Shown piece after piece: positions 1 through 7,983 of a DNA stretch of 64,000 nucleotides. Location of the stretch: the NCBI RefSeq assembly GCF_002930105.1, contig NZ_PJRN01000004.1, positions 62,001 to 126,000 of the forward strand, read 5' to 3'. The DNA is from Billgrantia saliphila. Lineage in GTDB: Bacteria; Pseudomonadota; Gammaproteobacteria; Pseudomonadales; Halomonadaceae. How positions within the stretch are numbered: the stretch's first letter is position 1; each line of letters starts with the position of its first letter. Below the pieces are notes generated by a model that searched no databases, was not told the origin of the DNA, and saw nothing but the letters and a program-made list of their open reading frames with translations. A program made the position numbers and the translations under genes.

Positions 1-2336
1 TAGAGCAGTGCCACCAGCAGCGTAGCGTCATGCGCGCTCTCGGTGGGCGCGAGCTTCGCCAGCCAGATCGTCCCGATCAGCAGCACTGACTGCAGCGCAC
101 CAAGTATCGCGACGACGAAAAGTCCCGTGCCCAGGCTGGCGTCGTGGCCGCGCCGCAGCCGCCGTACCAGTTTGGCCAACAGCAGTATGCCAAGCGTCAG
201 CGCAACTCCGGCGCCGACCAGCAATGGCCACGCAAGCGGTGATGCGGCCGGCATCTGCCACTCTGGGGCCACGGTCCAGAGATAGAACCAGCCGAACAGC
301 AGGGAAAGATAGAGCGAACCGTTGGCCAGATGGGAAACCGACATGGTCCATACGCCAGGGCCGTTCATGGTTCGAGAATGCAGCGGCGGCTGGCCGGGTG
401 CCACCGTGGCGTCGGGCGCAGCCTTGGGGTGCGCCCCGTTCTCCCACGACCAGCGCAGCAGGAACCCCACGGCCACCAGCGTTGCGGCAGCGGCCAGCGG
501 ATAAAGCCTCACCAGCAGGCTGATGCATACCAGCGCCAGGGTCAGGGCGGCGAGCAGCGGCCACCAGGAGTTGGTCGGCAGATGAATGACCTCGCGCAGT
601 TTGCCGGTAAGTGGATCGCTGCCCCAGGTCTCGCGACGCCCATGGTCGATGGTGGCCAGACCGTGCTGGCCCTCGAGGATGGTGCGCGGCAGCTCCGGTG
701 CATCCCATAGCGGATTTCGCGTTTCGAGTCGGGGCAGGCTGACGAAGTTGTAGGGGGTGGGCGGCTTGGGCATGGCCCACTCCAGTCCGTCGGCATTCCA
801 GGGATTCTGCGACGCCGGCTTGCCGAAGCGGAAGTGCAAGGCCACATCGAGGATCAGCAACGCCACCCCGCCCGCCATCATGAAGCCGCCGACCGACGAA
901 ATCAGGTTGTAGATGTCCCAGCCCATGGCGGTATCGTAGGTGAATACCCGCCTGCGCATGCCCAGCAGTCCCGTCCAGTGCATGATCAGGAAGGTGATGT
1001 TGAAACCGAGGAAGATCAGCCAGAAGCTCCACTTGCCCAGCCGCTCGGAGGGCATGCGGCCCGACACCTGAGGCAGCCAGTAATAGAGCCCGGCCAGCAG
1101 CGGGAACAGCATGCCGCCCACCAGCACGTAGTGCATGTGGGCCACCACGAAGTGGGTATCGTGCACCTGCCAGTTGAACGGCACCAGCGCCAGCATCACC
1201 CCGGTCAACCCGCCCAGCACGAAGATGACCAGAAAGCCGAGGATCCATAGCATCGGCAACGACATGACCGGCCGCCCCAGCCACAGCGTCGAGAGCCAGA
1301 CGAATATCTGGATGCCGGTGGGGATCGCCACCAGCATGCTCGCCGCCGAGAAGAATGCCGTCGCCAGCTGTGGGATGCCGAGAGTAAACATGTGGTGCAC
1401 CCACAGGCCGAAGCTGACGAACCCCATGATGACGATCGCCGCCACCACCCAACCGTAGCCGACGATGGGGCGCCGAGCGAAGACCGGGATCAGCGTCGCG
1501 ACGATACCCGCTCCCGGCAGAAAGATGATGTAGACCTCGGGGTGGCCGAACAGCCAGAACAGATGCGCCCACAGTACCGGGTCGCCGCCGCCGGCGGGGT
1601 CGAAGAACGGCATGCCGGTGGCGCGCGCGAGCTCGAGCAGGATGCTGCCCAGTATCAGCGGCGGGAACCCCACCACGATCATCAGCGCCATGGCCAGGAT
1701 GTACCAGGCGAACAGCGGCATCTTGTGCAGCGCCATCCCCTCGGTACGAGTACGCAGGATCGATACCACCAGCTCCACCCCCGCGGAAAGCGCTGAGATC
1801 TCGACGAAGGTGATGCCCAGCAGCCAGAAGTCCGAACCGCTGCCGGGCGAGTAATCGCCGCTGCTCAACGGGGTGTACATGAACCAGCCGCTGTTGGGGG
1901 CCATGTCCAGGAACAGGCTCGATGTGAGAATGATGCCGCCGAACAGATAGCAGAAGTAGCCGAAGGCGGTCAGACGCGGGCAGACCAGGTCGCGCGCACC
2001 GATCATCTTGGGGATCATGTAGATCGCCAGCCCCTCGAGAATGGGAATGGCGAACAGGAACATCATCACCGTGCCGTGCATGGTGAAGACCTGGTTGTAA
2101 GTCTCATTCGACATGAAATTGTTATCGGGAAAGGCGAGCTGAGTGCGAATCAGCATCGCCAGCAGCCCCCCGATCAGGAAGAAGACCGCCCCGGTGGCCA
2201 TGAAGCGCAGCCCCAGAGTGGTGTGGTTGACCACGGTCAGCGCACCGAGGCCGCGCGGGTTGGCCCAGACCCTGGCCAGGCCCTCGTGAAGCCGGCGGGT
2301 CTCGGGCGTCAGGGAAGCATCCTTGCTCTCGCTCAT
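1..2336 (-). CDS. ctaD: Cytochrome c oxidase subunit I+III fusion, caa3-type (3' end missing)
   Basis: Catalytic subunit of a proton-pumping haem-copper oxidase in the cytoplasmic membrane. The first ~550 residues are a COX1 domain with many membrane helices; the WLFGHPEVY motif (copper ligand His, proton-path Glu, Tyr of the His-Tyr pair) and the HDTHFVVAHMHYV segment with the haem and copper histidines are intact. After a hydrophilic linker the chain continues into further membrane helices that look like the start of subunit III (SVSHLANGSLYLSLLFGWFYLW), so this is the fused I+III form. The gene runs off the window start after 778 codons; fused members are usually about 830 residues, so little is missing. 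ATG overlaps the coxB stop (ATGA), implying translational coupling. Confidence 0.95.
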   Translation of the reverse strand, partial: MSESKDASLTPETRRLHEGLARVWANPRGLGALTVVNHTTLGLRFMATGAVFFLIGGLLAMLIRTQLAFPDNNFMSNETYNQVFTMHGTVMMFLFAIPILEGLAIYMIPKMIGARDLVCPRLTAFGYFCYLFGGIILTSSLFLDMAPNSGWFMYTPLSSGDYSPGSGSDFWLLGITFVEISALSAGVELVVSILRTRTEGMALHKMPLFAWYILAMALMIVVGFPPLILGSILLELARATGMPFFDPAGGGDPVLWAHLFWLFGHPEVYIIFLPGAGIVATLIPVFARRPIVGYGWVVAAIVIMGFVSFGLWVHHMFTLGIPQLATAFFSAASMLVAIPTGIQIFVWLSTLWLGRPVMSLPMLWILGFLVIFVLGGLTGVMLALVPFNWQVHDTHFVVAHMHYVLVGGMLFPLLAGLYYWLPQVSGRMPSERLGKWSFWLIFLGFNITFLIMHWTGLLGMRRRVFTYDTAMGWDIYNLISSVGGFMMAGGVALLILDVALHFRFGKPASQNPWNADGLEWAMPKPPTPYNFVSLPRLETRNPLWDAPELPRTILEGQHGLATIDHGRRETWGSDPLTGKLREVIHLPTNSWWPLLAALTLALVCISLLVRLYPLAAAATLVAVGFLLRWSWENGAHPKAAPDATVAPGQPPLHSRTMNGPGVWTMSVSHLANGSLYLSLLFGWFYLWTVAPEWQMPAASPLAWPLLVGAGVALTLGILLLAKLVRRLRRGHDASLGTGLFVVAILGALQSVLLIGTIWLAKLAPTESAHDATLLVALL

Positions 2337-3391
2337 GGTTCCAGTGTCTCCAGCCAGGCACCGATGTCCTGCAACGTCTCGGTCTCGATGTGGTTGTGAG
2401 GCGGCATCCGGTTACCCGGCTTGAGCGTCTGGTGATGCTGCAGCCAGTAGGCGATAGCCCCCTCTTCCATGGGCAGCTCACCGGCGCCTAGCGTCGGGCG
2501 CGAGCCGATGTCCGTGAGGTCCGGCCCCTCGATGTCGTGTTCGACATCGTCGACGACCAGCACCTTGGGAAAGCCGGCGACCCGGTGGCAGGCCGCGCAG
2601 TGCTCGCCGAAGGCGCGGATCGTATCGTCCTCCTCGATCGGCTCGGGCGCTGCGCGCCGTTCGGCTAGCCAAGCGTCGTAGTCTTCGCGTTCCAGCGCCT
2701 CGACGTGCAGCTGCATGCCGGTGTGCTGAGCACCGCAGAACTCGGCGCACTGGCCGCCGAAGACCCCCGGCGAATCGGCCTCGAGGCGAATGGTGCTAAA
2801 ACGCCCCGGCACCATGTCGCGCTTGCCTCCCAGGCGGGGCAGCCAGAAGGCATGGATGACGTCGGCGCTGCCGAGTCGAAAGTCGACCGGTTCCCCCGCC
2901 GGCATCACCAGCCGGTTGGCGGTGACGACATCGGCCTCTCCCTCGCCACCGGGATAGCGCACCTCCCACCACCATTGATGGCCAATCACCTCGATGCGCT
3001 CAGGGTCGGCATCCGTCAGCGGCAGGGGCAGCATGCCCCGCCCGGTGGGCGCAGCGAAGATCATCAGCGCCACGATGCTGACCACCGGCAGCAGGATGCC
3101 GCCACCCAGCACCCAGCGCAGCATGACGCGACGCTCCTCGCGTGGCGTGCGCTCGGGTTGGTGGCGACGACGAAACGTGTAGAGCCATAGTGCATACACG
3201 CCGAGCGATACGACGACGGTGACGATGAGCATGGCCCACCAGATCCAGAACTGGCTTCGCGCGGCCGGCCCGGTCGGGTCGAGTATCGACATCTCGCCAG
3301 CACAACCGGCAAGCAGCCACACGAGCGGGAGCCCGGCGAGCCGCCCGGGCCGGCGTGGGCAGTTGACCGCACGCGCCCCAAGGCGTTGAAT
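2333..3391 (-). CDS. coxB: Cytochrome c oxidase subunit II with C-terminal cytochrome c domain (caa3 type)
   Basis: Periplasmic electron-entry subunit. In order: a lipoprotein-like signal (LAGLPLVWLLAGC, lipobox Cys), two membrane helices, the cupredoxin domain with the CuA site CAEFCGAQHTGM, and a C-terminal cytochrome c domain with CAACH and a late Met ligand, which makes it caa3 type. The start is odd: between the signal sequence and the upstream region there is no in-frame ATG, GTG or TTG. An ATT at 3391 gives a natural 29-36 residue signal; the nearest canonical codon is an ATG at 3484, which would put about 31 extra residues ahead of it and overlap the divergent gene at 3431. I chose the ATT with reservation. 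The stop overlaps the ctaD start. Confidence 0.85.
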   Translation of the reverse strand: MQRLGARAVNCPRRPGRLAGLPLVWLLAGCAGEMSILDPTGPAARSQFWIWWAMLIVTVVVSLGVYALWLYTFRRRHQPERTPREERRVMLRWVLGGGILLPVVSIVALMIFAAPTGRGMLPLPLTDADPERIEVIGHQWWWEVRYPGGEGEADVVTANRLVMPAGEPVDFRLGSADVIHAFWLPRLGGKRDMVPGRFSTIRLEADSPGVFGGQCAEFCGAQHTGMQLHVEALEREDYDAWLAERRAAPEPIEEDDTIRAFGEHCAACHRVAGFPKVLVVDDVEHDIEGPDLTDIGSRPTLGAGELPMEEGAIAYWLQHHQTLKPGNRMPPHNHIETETLQDIGAWLETLEP

Positions 3392-3430
3392 GCAGGGTAG
3401 TCGACCTATCCGATCGCAAAGGACGCGAAC

Positions 3431-3895
3431 ATGGCTGACGAACCGAAACGCTCGATCAAGAGCCGCGCCGCCATCGTCGGACATCCCCTGCATCCCACCA
3501 TGGTGCACTTTCCCATTGCCTGCCTGATGCTGGTGGTCGGCAGCGATGCCGCCTTTCTCCTCACCGGCGACCGGTTCTGGGCCCAGATGGGGCTGTGGCT
3601 GGCGGGAGTGGGCGCACTGGGCGGCTGGGCCGCCAGCATCGCGGGTCTGATCGACCTGATCACGGTGCGACGCATCCGCCACATGATCATGGGCTGGTGC
3701 CACGCCATACTGGCCGTGATGATGCTGTCGCTGGCTTCGCTCAACTGGCTGTGGCGCTACCTGGACCCCGTCGACCTGATGCCCTGGGCAATTGGGCTCA
3801 CGCTGATGACGGCGGGGCTGATCATCTTGGCCGGCATTATCGGCGGCATGCTCGTCTACGACAGGGCGGTGGGCGTCGAGATCGACGACAAGTGA
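3431..3895 (+). CDS. DUF2231 family membrane protein
   Basis: Small integral membrane protein of 154 residues with four predicted helices (about 26-44, 56-77, 82-106 and 120-142). The N-terminal GHPLHPTMVHFPIA segment is the signature of the DUF2231 family, whose histidines suggest haem or metal binding; its function is not established. AAAGGAC lies before the ATG. It is divergent from coxB, with the two start regions only about 40 bp apart (or overlapping if coxB begins upstream), so the promoters must interleave. Its position beside an oxidase suggests a respiratory or cofactor role, which is inference. Confidence 0.8.
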   Translation: MADEPKRSIKSRAAIVGHPLHPTMVHFPIACLMLVVGSDAAFLLTGDRFWAQMGLWLAGVGALGGWAASIAGLIDLITVRRIRHMIMGWCHAILAVMMLSLASLNWLWRYLDPVDLMPWAIGLTLMTAGLIILAGIIGGMLVYDRAVGVEIDDK

Positions 3896-3942
3896 AACGG
3901 GACATGCACGGCGGGTCGAATAGCGCATTGTGACTCTCCTTG

Positions 3943-4365
3943 TCATGCCTCGAAGGGGGTGCTCAATACCAGCACCAACACCACCAGCATCAGCGCGGCC
4001 GCCGTCATCGCGATCAGGGCGCTGGCCGCTACCAGCCCACGCCGCCGCTTCCGTTCCAGCCGCACAATCAGCGCCCCGCACAGCACATGGCACAGCACCA
4101 TGCCGCTGACGGCGGTGAGCTTCAGCACCAGCCAGCCTCCCGCTATCTGTCCGACAATGAACAGCAGGGTTCCGCTCATGATCGCGAGCAGGGCGAACGG
4201 CGTGGCGATATGAGTGAAAAGAAAACGCAGGATGATCGGCGCGGGCACATCGAACGAGGAAGCACTGCGCGACTTGGCGTTGGCGAGCAGCAGCGCCGGC
4301 AGGTAGAGAAGCGCCCCGCACCAGCAGACCAGCGTGGCAATATGCAGGAATTTAATCCACGTCAT
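3943..4365 (-). CDS. CopD/HemJ-like four-helix membrane protein
   Basis: Membrane protein of 140 residues with four hydrophobic helices and several histidines (KFLHIATLVCWCGALLYLPAL at the N terminus, FLFTHIATPFALLAIMSG in the middle, MVLCHVLCGALIV in the third helix). This pattern matches the small CopD-like/UPF0093 group that includes HemJ protoporphyrinogen oxidase, but I cannot separate a haem-synthesis from a copper-handling role by eye. A clear AAGGACG ribosome site precedes the ATG. It converges with the DUF2231 gene 47 bp away. Either role would fit the neighbouring haem-copper oxidase. Confidence 0.65.
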   Translation of the reverse strand: MTWIKFLHIATLVCWCGALLYLPALLLANAKSRSASSFDVPAPIILRFLFTHIATPFALLAIMSGTLLFIVGQIAGGWLVLKLTAVSGMVLCHVLCGALIVRLERKRRRGLVAASALIAMTAAALMLVVLVLVLSTPFEA

Positions 4366-4711
4366 GACAGCGTCCTTGCGGTCCAGTGTGAAGCTACCCT
4401 ACCCAATGTAGAGAACCTGAGCCAGGCCTACCGCTACCGGCACCAACCGGCCTCTCGCCCCGGCACAGCGCCCTTGCTTACCGGACGTATCGCGACGCAA
4501 TCCCCCGATACCTTACAGCAACGTCGAGATACGCACGGCAATTGCTCTTGCAGAAGAAAAAGTGTTTCCTCTGCTTAACTTCATCCAGCCGGACCCCATA
4601 CACCTCGCCGTGACAACGCAGCGTTGGGGCATACCCCGCTCACCCTATGCGCCATGCTGCACGTTGGGGTGACGATATGCATTGAATCGTGCCAGAGCAG
4701 GAGACCTCACG
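4366..4711. other. Intergenic region upstream of the HiPIP gene
   Basis: About 345 bp between two divergent genes. I see no open frame with gene-like character. It must hold the promoters of both the CopD-like gene (minus) and the HiPIP gene (plus). AGGAG at about 4698-4702 is the HiPIP ribosome-binding site. No convincing -35/-10 pair or operator was identified. Confidence 0.5.
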
Positions 4712-5026
4712 ATGGGCAAACAGAGCCGACGCGCATTCCTTCGCAACAGCCTGCTGGGCGTAGCCGCCCTGCCCTTGGGTGTCGGCATCCTTTCGCGCCA
4801 GTCCTACGCTCAGGAACTGCCGCGCCTGGACCCGAATGACGAACAGGCCCAGGCCCTGAATTATGTCGAGGACGCCGAGCAGGCCAGCGACCATCCTTCC
4901 TACGAAGAGGGGGAAGTCTGCGCGAACTGCATGTTCTTCGAACGACGCAGCCAGAGCTGCCAACTTTTTCCCCAGAACAGCGTCGAACCCGACGGCTGGT
5001 GTCAATCATGGGTCACTCGTGACTGA
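4712..5026 (+). CDS. High-potential iron-sulfur protein (HiPIP), Tat-exported
   Basis: Soluble periplasmic one-electron carrier with a [4Fe-4S] cluster. The N terminus has a twin-arginine signal (SRRAFLRNS followed by a hydrophobic stretch, cleavage likely after QSYA). The mature part of about 70 residues has the four cluster cysteines in HiPIP spacing: CANC, then SCQ, then WCQ near the C terminus. Length 104 residues is normal for the family. Start chosen at the ATG after AGGAGACCTCACG; an in-frame ATG 30 bp upstream has no such site. HiPIPs can donate electrons to terminal oxidases, and the caa3 genes are nearby, but use of that oxidase is inferred. Confidence 0.9.
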   Translation: MGKQSRRAFLRNSLLGVAALPLGVGILSRQSYAQELPRLDPNDEQAQALNYVEDAEQASDHPSYEEGEVCANCMFFERRSQSCQLFPQNSVEPDGWCQSWVTRD

Positions 5027-5047
5027 CGCCAAGCCCTGACTCGCCAT

Positions 5048-5082
5048 CGACAGCGCTGCCCAGGCGCTGTCGCTTCTCCTCC
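5048..5082 (+). terminator. Hairpin after the HiPIP gene
   Basis: A 9-bp perfect stem CGACAGCGC/GCGCTGTCG with a 7-nt loop, 22 bp past the HiPIP stop, followed by a pyrimidine-rich tail (CTTCTCCTCC). It has no pure T run, so termination is likely but not certain. Confidence 0.55.
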
Positions 5083-5101
5083 TCCCACTCCTTTAAGCCT
5101 T

Positions 5102-6658
5102 CTACTCCTGGACTTCCTCGTCCGGAAGCGGCCATTGGTAACGCCGCACGACGCTGCCATCCTCCGAAATCGACTCGAGCCGCACGGGAAACCCCCACAG
5201 CTGGTGAAGATGCCGGATCACCGGGTAGACGCTGCGCCCCAGCGGTCGGCGAGTATCCTGTACATGATGCAGGGTCAGTGAGCGGTTGCCCCGGATATTG
5301 GCCTCATAGACCTGGATGTTGGGCTCCCGCAGCGATAGGGCATACTGCGACGCCAGTGCCTCGCGTACCCGCCGATAGCCACGCTCGTCGTGGATGGCGG
5401 CCACTTCGAGCATCTCCTCCTGATCGTCGTCGACGATGGCGAACAGTTTCAGATCGCGAATCACCTTGGGCGAGAGGAACTGCTGAATGAACGATTCATC
5501 CTTGAAGTTGCGCATGGCGAAGTGCACGGTTTCCAGCCAATCCCCCCCCGCCGTATCGGGGAACCATTCGCGATCCTCGTCGGTGGGATCCTCGCACATG
5601 CGCTTGATATCGCTGAACATGGCGAACCCCAGCGCATAGGGGTTGATCCCGTTGTAGAAGGGGCTGTCGAAGCCGGGCTGGCTGACCACGGCGGTATGCG
5701 ACTGGAGGAACTCGAGCATCAGCCCCTCGTCGACCAGCCCCTCGTCGTAGAGGCGGTTCATCAGCGTATAGTGCCAGAACGAAGCCCACCCCTCATTCAT
5801 TACCTGGGTCTGACGCTGGGGGTAGAAGTACTGCGCCAGCTTGCGCACGATGCGTACGATCTCACGCTGCCAAGGCGCCAACAGCGGCGCGTTCTTTTCA
5901 ATGAAGTAGAGCAGATTCTCCTGGGGCTCGGGCGGATAACGCCCCCCTGAACGCAATCCCAGCGGATCGTCGCTGTCCTCCGTGCCGCCGGGCAGGGTAT
6001 CGACCGACTGGCGCCCGGGAATGGTGCGCCACAAGGTATTGACCTGAGCCTGCAGGTACTCCGCACGCTCCGCCTGGCGCCGCACCTCCTCTTCGGCGGA
6101 GATCGGCGACGGCCGCTTGTAGCGATCCACGCCGTAGTTCTGCAGCGCATGGCAGGCGTCGAGCAGTTGCTCTACCGCCGTCACGCCATGGCGCTCTTCG
6201 CATTCGGCCACGTACTTGCGTGCGAATACCAGGTAATCGACGATCGAGCTGGCATCGGTCCAGGTGCGGAACAGGTAGTTGCCCTTGAAGAAGGAGTTGT
6301 GCCCGTAGCAGGCGTGTGCCATCACCAGCACCTGCATCATCAGGGTATTCTCCTCCATCAGGTAGGCAATGCAGGGGTCCGAATTGATGACCAGTTCGTA
6401 GGCCAGCCCCATCTGGCCGCGCCGATAAGCCTGTTCCACCGCCAGGAACTGCTTGCCAAACGACCAATGGTGATAGCCCACCGGCATGCCCACGCTGGCG
6501 TAGGCATCCATCATCTGTTCGGTGGTGATGATCTCTATCTGATTGGGATAGGTGTCCAGCCGGTACTCGTCGGCCAGGCGGGCCAGCTCCTGCTCATAGG
6601 CTTCGAGCACCTCGAAGTTCCAGTCGGATCCGGTGGCAATCGGCTTGCGTCGGGTCAT
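5102..6658 (-). CDS. SpoVR family protein (YcgB-like)
   Basis: Cytoplasmic protein of 518 residues that aligns by eye with the SpoVR/YcgB family over its whole length (start DWNFEVLEAYEQELARLADEY; HACYGHNSFFKGNYLF; EGWASFWHYTLMNRLYDEG). The biochemical function of the family is unknown. The HxxYxH and EGWASFWH segments resemble metal or protease-like motifs. It is the last gene of a three-gene operon prkA-yeaH-spoVR, 17 bp after yeaH, with a strong GAGGAGG ribosome site. In enterobacteria these three belong to the general stress response; the same role is inferred here. Confidence 0.92.
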   Translation of the reverse strand: MTRRKPIATGSDWNFEVLEAYEQELARLADEYRLDTYPNQIEIITTEQMMDAYASVGMPVGYHHWSFGKQFLAVEQAYRRGQMGLAYELVINSDPCIAYLMEENTLMMQVLVMAHACYGHNSFFKGNYLFRTWTDASSIVDYLVFARKYVAECEERHGVTAVEQLLDACHALQNYGVDRYKRPSPISAEEEVRRQAERAEYLQAQVNTLWRTIPGRQSVDTLPGGTEDSDDPLGLRSGGRYPPEPQENLLYFIEKNAPLLAPWQREIVRIVRKLAQYFYPQRQTQVMNEGWASFWHYTLMNRLYDEGLVDEGLMLEFLQSHTAVVSQPGFDSPFYNGINPYALGFAMFSDIKRMCEDPTDEDREWFPDTAGGDWLETVHFAMRNFKDESFIQQFLSPKVIRDLKLFAIVDDDQEEMLEVAAIHDERGYRRVREALASQYALSLREPNIQVYEANIRGNRSLTLHHVQDTRRPLGRSVYPVIRHLHQLWGFPVRLESISEDGSVVRRYQWPLPDEEVQE

Positions 6659-6675
6659 GGTGCCTCCTCATCCGC

Positions 6676-7959
6676 TCAGTGGGCGGCGCGGCGCTTGAAC
6701 AGCTCGCGGAAAACCGGATAGATGTCGCCCGCCTCGACGATCTGGCGCATGGCGAAGCGGTCTGGGTACTCGGCGGCAACCGATTCGTACTCTTCCCATA
6801 GCGCCTGGTGCGCATGCGGCGTGATCTCCACATAGGTGTAGTACTGCAGGCGCGGCATCAGGGTCTTCACCAGCCGCTCACGGCAGGTAACGGAGTCGTC
6901 ATCCCAGTTGTCGCCATCCGAGGCCTGCGCCACGTAGAGGTTCCATTGCGACGGCGGGTAACGCTTGGTAATAATCTCGTCAACCAACGTCAGGGCGCTG
7001 GAGACGATCGTGCCACCGGTCTCCCGCGAGTAGAAGAACTCCTCCTCATCGACCTCCTTGGCCGCGGTATGGTGGCGCACGAAGACCAGCTCGACCTTCT
7101 CGTAGTTGCGCTCGAGAAAGAGATACAGCAGCAGGAAGAAGCGCTTGGCAATGTCCTTGTGCGCCTGGGTCATCGACCCCGAGACGTCCATCACGCAGAA
7201 CATTACTGCCTTACTCGACGGCTGCGGCTGATTGATCAGATTGTTGTAGCGCAGGTCGTAGGTATCGATAAACGGCACCGCCTCGAGACGCTTCTCGAGC
7301 CGTTCGATCTCCGTCTTGAGTTCGCTGATGCGCGATGGGTTACGCAGCACCGGATCCTTGCGCTCCTCCTCGGCCAGCGCCTCCTGCGCTTCGCGCAGGG
7401 CGCGGCGTATGGGAGCGCGCATGGCGATACGCCGGGCATACGCCTCGCGCATGGATCGCACGATATTGATCCGCGACGGGACTCCGTCGCGGGAAACCCC
7501 GGCGCGCACCGGCTTTACTTCATCCAGGTCCTTGAGCGCCTTGCGCTCGAGATGCGGCAGTTCCAGACCATCGAAGACGAAGTCGAGAAACTCCTCGCGG
7601 GTCAGGGAGAAGGCGAACTCGTCCATGCCTTCGCCCTGGTTGGAGGCACTGCCCTCGCCGGAGCCCCCGCCGCCACCGCCGCCGCTGGGGCGACGCAGGC
7701 GGTCACCCTCGACGAATTCCTTGTTGCCGGGGCTGACAATGGTGCGCTTGCCCCCCGGGCCGTGCTGGAAGACCGGCTCGGAGATGTCCCGCGCGGGAAT
7801 CGAGACCTTCTCGCCGCGCTCCATGTCGGTGATAGAACGCCGATTGACCGCCTCCTCCACCGAGCGCTTGATGTGCGCCCGGTAACGATCGAGAAAGCGC
7901 TGGCGGTTTACGGCGCTCTTGTTCTTGGCATTGGCGCGTCGATCGATGAAATAGGTCAT
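6676..7959 (-). CDS. yeaH: DUF444 / YeaH family VWA-domain protein
   Basis: Cytoplasmic protein of 427 residues. The N-terminal half is charged and carries a Gly/Ser-rich linker around residue 95; the C-terminal half is a von Willebrand A domain with the MIDAS motif DVSGSMTQ. Members accompany PrkA kinase in most genomes and probably act as its partner, although the mechanism is not established. GGAGGTCAGC precedes the ATG; 24 bp separate it from prkA upstream and 17 bp from spoVR downstream. A spurious frame of about 500 codons lies antisense to it and is not a gene. Confidence 0.93.
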   Translation of the reverse strand: MTYFIDRRANAKNKSAVNRQRFLDRYRAHIKRSVEEAVNRRSITDMERGEKVSIPARDISEPVFQHGPGGKRTIVSPGNKEFVEGDRLRRPSGGGGGGGSGEGSASNQGEGMDEFAFSLTREEFLDFVFDGLELPHLERKALKDLDEVKPVRAGVSRDGVPSRINIVRSMREAYARRIAMRAPIRRALREAQEALAEEERKDPVLRNPSRISELKTEIERLEKRLEAVPFIDTYDLRYNNLINQPQPSSKAVMFCVMDVSGSMTQAHKDIAKRFFLLLYLFLERNYEKVELVFVRHHTAAKEVDEEEFFYSRETGGTIVSSALTLVDEIITKRYPPSQWNLYVAQASDGDNWDDDSVTCRERLVKTLMPRLQYYTYVEITPHAHQALWEEYESVAAEYPDRFAMRQIVEAGDIYPVFRELFKRRAAH

Positions 7960-7983
7960 GCTGACCTCCTGGCTCGCGCCGGC

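Noticed and set aside
28..1572. A 514-codon minus-strand frame inside ctaD
   Set aside because: It is an out-of-frame shadow; the other minus-strand frame encodes the real oxidase with intact haem and copper motifs.
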